Of a stretch of 64,000 nt of DNA, positions 62,606 through 64,000 are shown piece by piece (position 1 is the stretch's first letter; each line of letters begins with the position of its first letter). The notes under the pieces were generated by a model, which was given only the letters and a program-made list of their open reading frames with translations, was not told the origin of the DNA and ran no database searches. The DNA is from Rhyacichthys aspro (lineage: Eukaryota; Chordata; Actinopteri; Gobiiformes; Rhyacichthyidae). A program made the translations under genes and the position numbers. The stretch is from assembly GCA_036850595.1 (NCBI GenBank), contig CM072148.1, positions 19,710,731-19,774,730 of the forward strand, given 5' to 3'.

Positions 62606-62680
62606 GTAAGGGGAAAATTTGTGCTTTGTATCTTTTGGGCCGTTGTAAGTCCCTCATAAGTAAGTGGAATTTGTTTTGAC

Positions 62681-62725
62681 ATGAAGTTGTGTGGAGCTGT
62701 CATGGAGAGCTCCACACAACTTCAT
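62681..62725. repeat. perfect 18-bp inverted repeat with 9-nt loop
   Basis: ATGAAGTTGTGTGGAGCT (62681-62698) and its exact reverse complement (62708-62725), separated by GTCATGGAG. Could form a stable hairpin or cruciform. No flanking target duplication seen. Confidence 0.9.
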
Positions 62726-63489
62726 GATATCAAACGTGCTTGTTCTTGTTATACGGTTAACATTTTAAGTCATGTGCACAAGGCACGTGTGTTTTTGTGC
62801 GTAAAACAAATTGCCACTGGTCTGCAAGGCATGATTTTGCTTAGCGACAGACAAAAAAACGACACGTTATGAGCTCCTAAGTAATGATCAGATAGCCCTC
62901 ACGAGCCTCTGTTTGCACACGCTCCTGTCAAACATAAAAAATATGAAATTTCAAGCCATTTTGAGCCATTTAAACAAACAATCTATCAGCCCAACGCCAG
63001 AATCACAAGCTGCGTGTGCTGTGTGGTGAACTGATCAGCAATTATCAATATTGAGACAGATTTTATCAACAAAGAGCCTTAGACTTAGGCTGCAGCTCTG
63101 ACGTTAAGAAAAAAAACTGTGGAACATGCAGGCAGACTTTGGGCTGGACTGTAATGAGCCATTATAAAGCTCTTTATTAACTATTCACTAGATTTTTACT
63201 TTGTATACAGGCATAATATTTTTGGAAACACATGTTCAGTGCTTAATTTGTAAAGTTGGAGGTAGGAAAAAGGCTCAGAATGTTTATACTGATGTTGATT
63301 TTAAAGACAGGGGCAATAACTACAGCCTAAATTATAAACAGGAGTTAGAATTATTCAATGACAAAAATATGATTTACAACCATTTGCAACATTTTACAAT
63401 ACAATTCCTATGTTCATTATTGTATGTATTCAAAAACTCACCAAGCCTCTGTAAACCCTCTTTTTTTCTCTTTCTCACACCAAACTCAG

Positions 63490-63491
<2 letters not shown>

Positions 63492-63525
<34 letters not shown>
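63492..63525. repeat. (CA)n microsatellite
   Basis: About 17 CA units. Confidence 0.95.
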
Positions 63526-63527
<2 letters not shown>

Positions 63528-64000
63528 GTCATTGACCTGTTTCACTGGTCCCAGTCTAATTAATGGTGTCCAAGTGTCAACCAGCTAACAAAGAGGGCTT
63601 ATCTCGGCACTAACATACTTTCCCTCGTGCCTCTGTGTGTTTGTGTGAGTCTGTTTGTGCTTGTACTGTTTTTACTTCTTTGCCGTTTATCAAGAGTTAT
63701 TCAAGACGTAACATTAAGACTGACAGTATCATTTATTTCCTGAGGACATTATAAAAAAAATGAATACTTTTATTGATGTAAGCAGACTTTGTTTTTGAAA
63801 GGATCATTTCTCAATCCGAGGCATCTGTATAATTACATTTTAAATCAACCTTTAAATTATTTATCTCTCGCCAGATTATATTTCACATCTAAAGCCTCTA
63901 ACAGTTGCTGGCTGCTACAGGAAATGAGGCTGATTAGATAAAGTTAGAGCAGAGCTAATACCAATAAACGTGAAAGCTGTGCAATCAAAACAATGTTGGA

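Larger units (their letters stand above)
57961..64000. other. upstream flank of vegfc
   Basis: AT-rich. It holds a fragment of a GGGGGCCAG-type repeat (58105-58160), a fourth copy of the TAGCCC/CAGGGACA repeat (61735-61960), a candidate exon (62486-62605), a perfect hairpin (62681-62725) and a CA microsatellite (63492-63525). No other gene recognised. Confidence 0.6.

Overview
The window is vertebrate nuclear DNA, almost certainly from a ray-finned (teleost) fish. The evidence is one gene with seven coding exons spread over about 48.5 kb, AT-rich introns, CA/TG/AT microsatellites and many short DNA transposons of the piggyBac, pogo/Tigger, hAT and Tc1-like kinds. There are no operons, ribosome-binding sites or prokaryotic signals. 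I could not fix the species.

The only gene I can identify is vegfc (vascular endothelial growth factor C), on the minus strand. All seven coding exons can be placed, with GT-AG junctions and compatible phases: exon 1 57463-57579, exon 2 37087-37330, exon 3 35630-35818, exon 4 25360-25499, exon 5 17296-17441, exon 6 11672-11993 and exon 7 9011-9128. Together they would encode a precursor of about 425 residues: a signal peptide starting MHLLG, an N-terminal propeptide, the cystine-knot VEGF domain and the C-terminal propeptide with silk-like Cys repeats. Exon 3 is two bases short of the length its phases require. As written, the frame breaks after the CMPR motif and hits a stop at 35724-35726. 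This is either a sequence error or a real null allele.

Layout: 1-8.6 kb is the 3' flank of vegfc, with repeat copies. 8.6-57.6 kb is vegfc; its introns hold most of the mobile DNA: an AT microsatellite (intron 6), SINE-like fragments and a TG repeat (intron 5), a Tigger-like deletion derivative and a nested MITE (intron 4), a dead piggyBac element 40 bp from the exon 3 donor (intron 3), a hAT-like element with a perfect 8-bp target duplication (intron 2), and in intron 1 a G-rich block that looks like bad sequence, a pogo-like derivative and a MITE with perfect 65-bp terminal inverted repeats. 57.6-58.0 kb is CpG-rich and is the likely promoter and 5' UTR. 58-64 kb is upstream flank with one candidate exon on the plus strand (62486-62605) and a perfect hairpin.

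I found no new multi-gene system. The points most worth checking are the exon 3 frameshift, the G-rich block, the long-TIR element at 55.2 kb and the unassigned coding-like segments at 46.5 and 62.5 kb.
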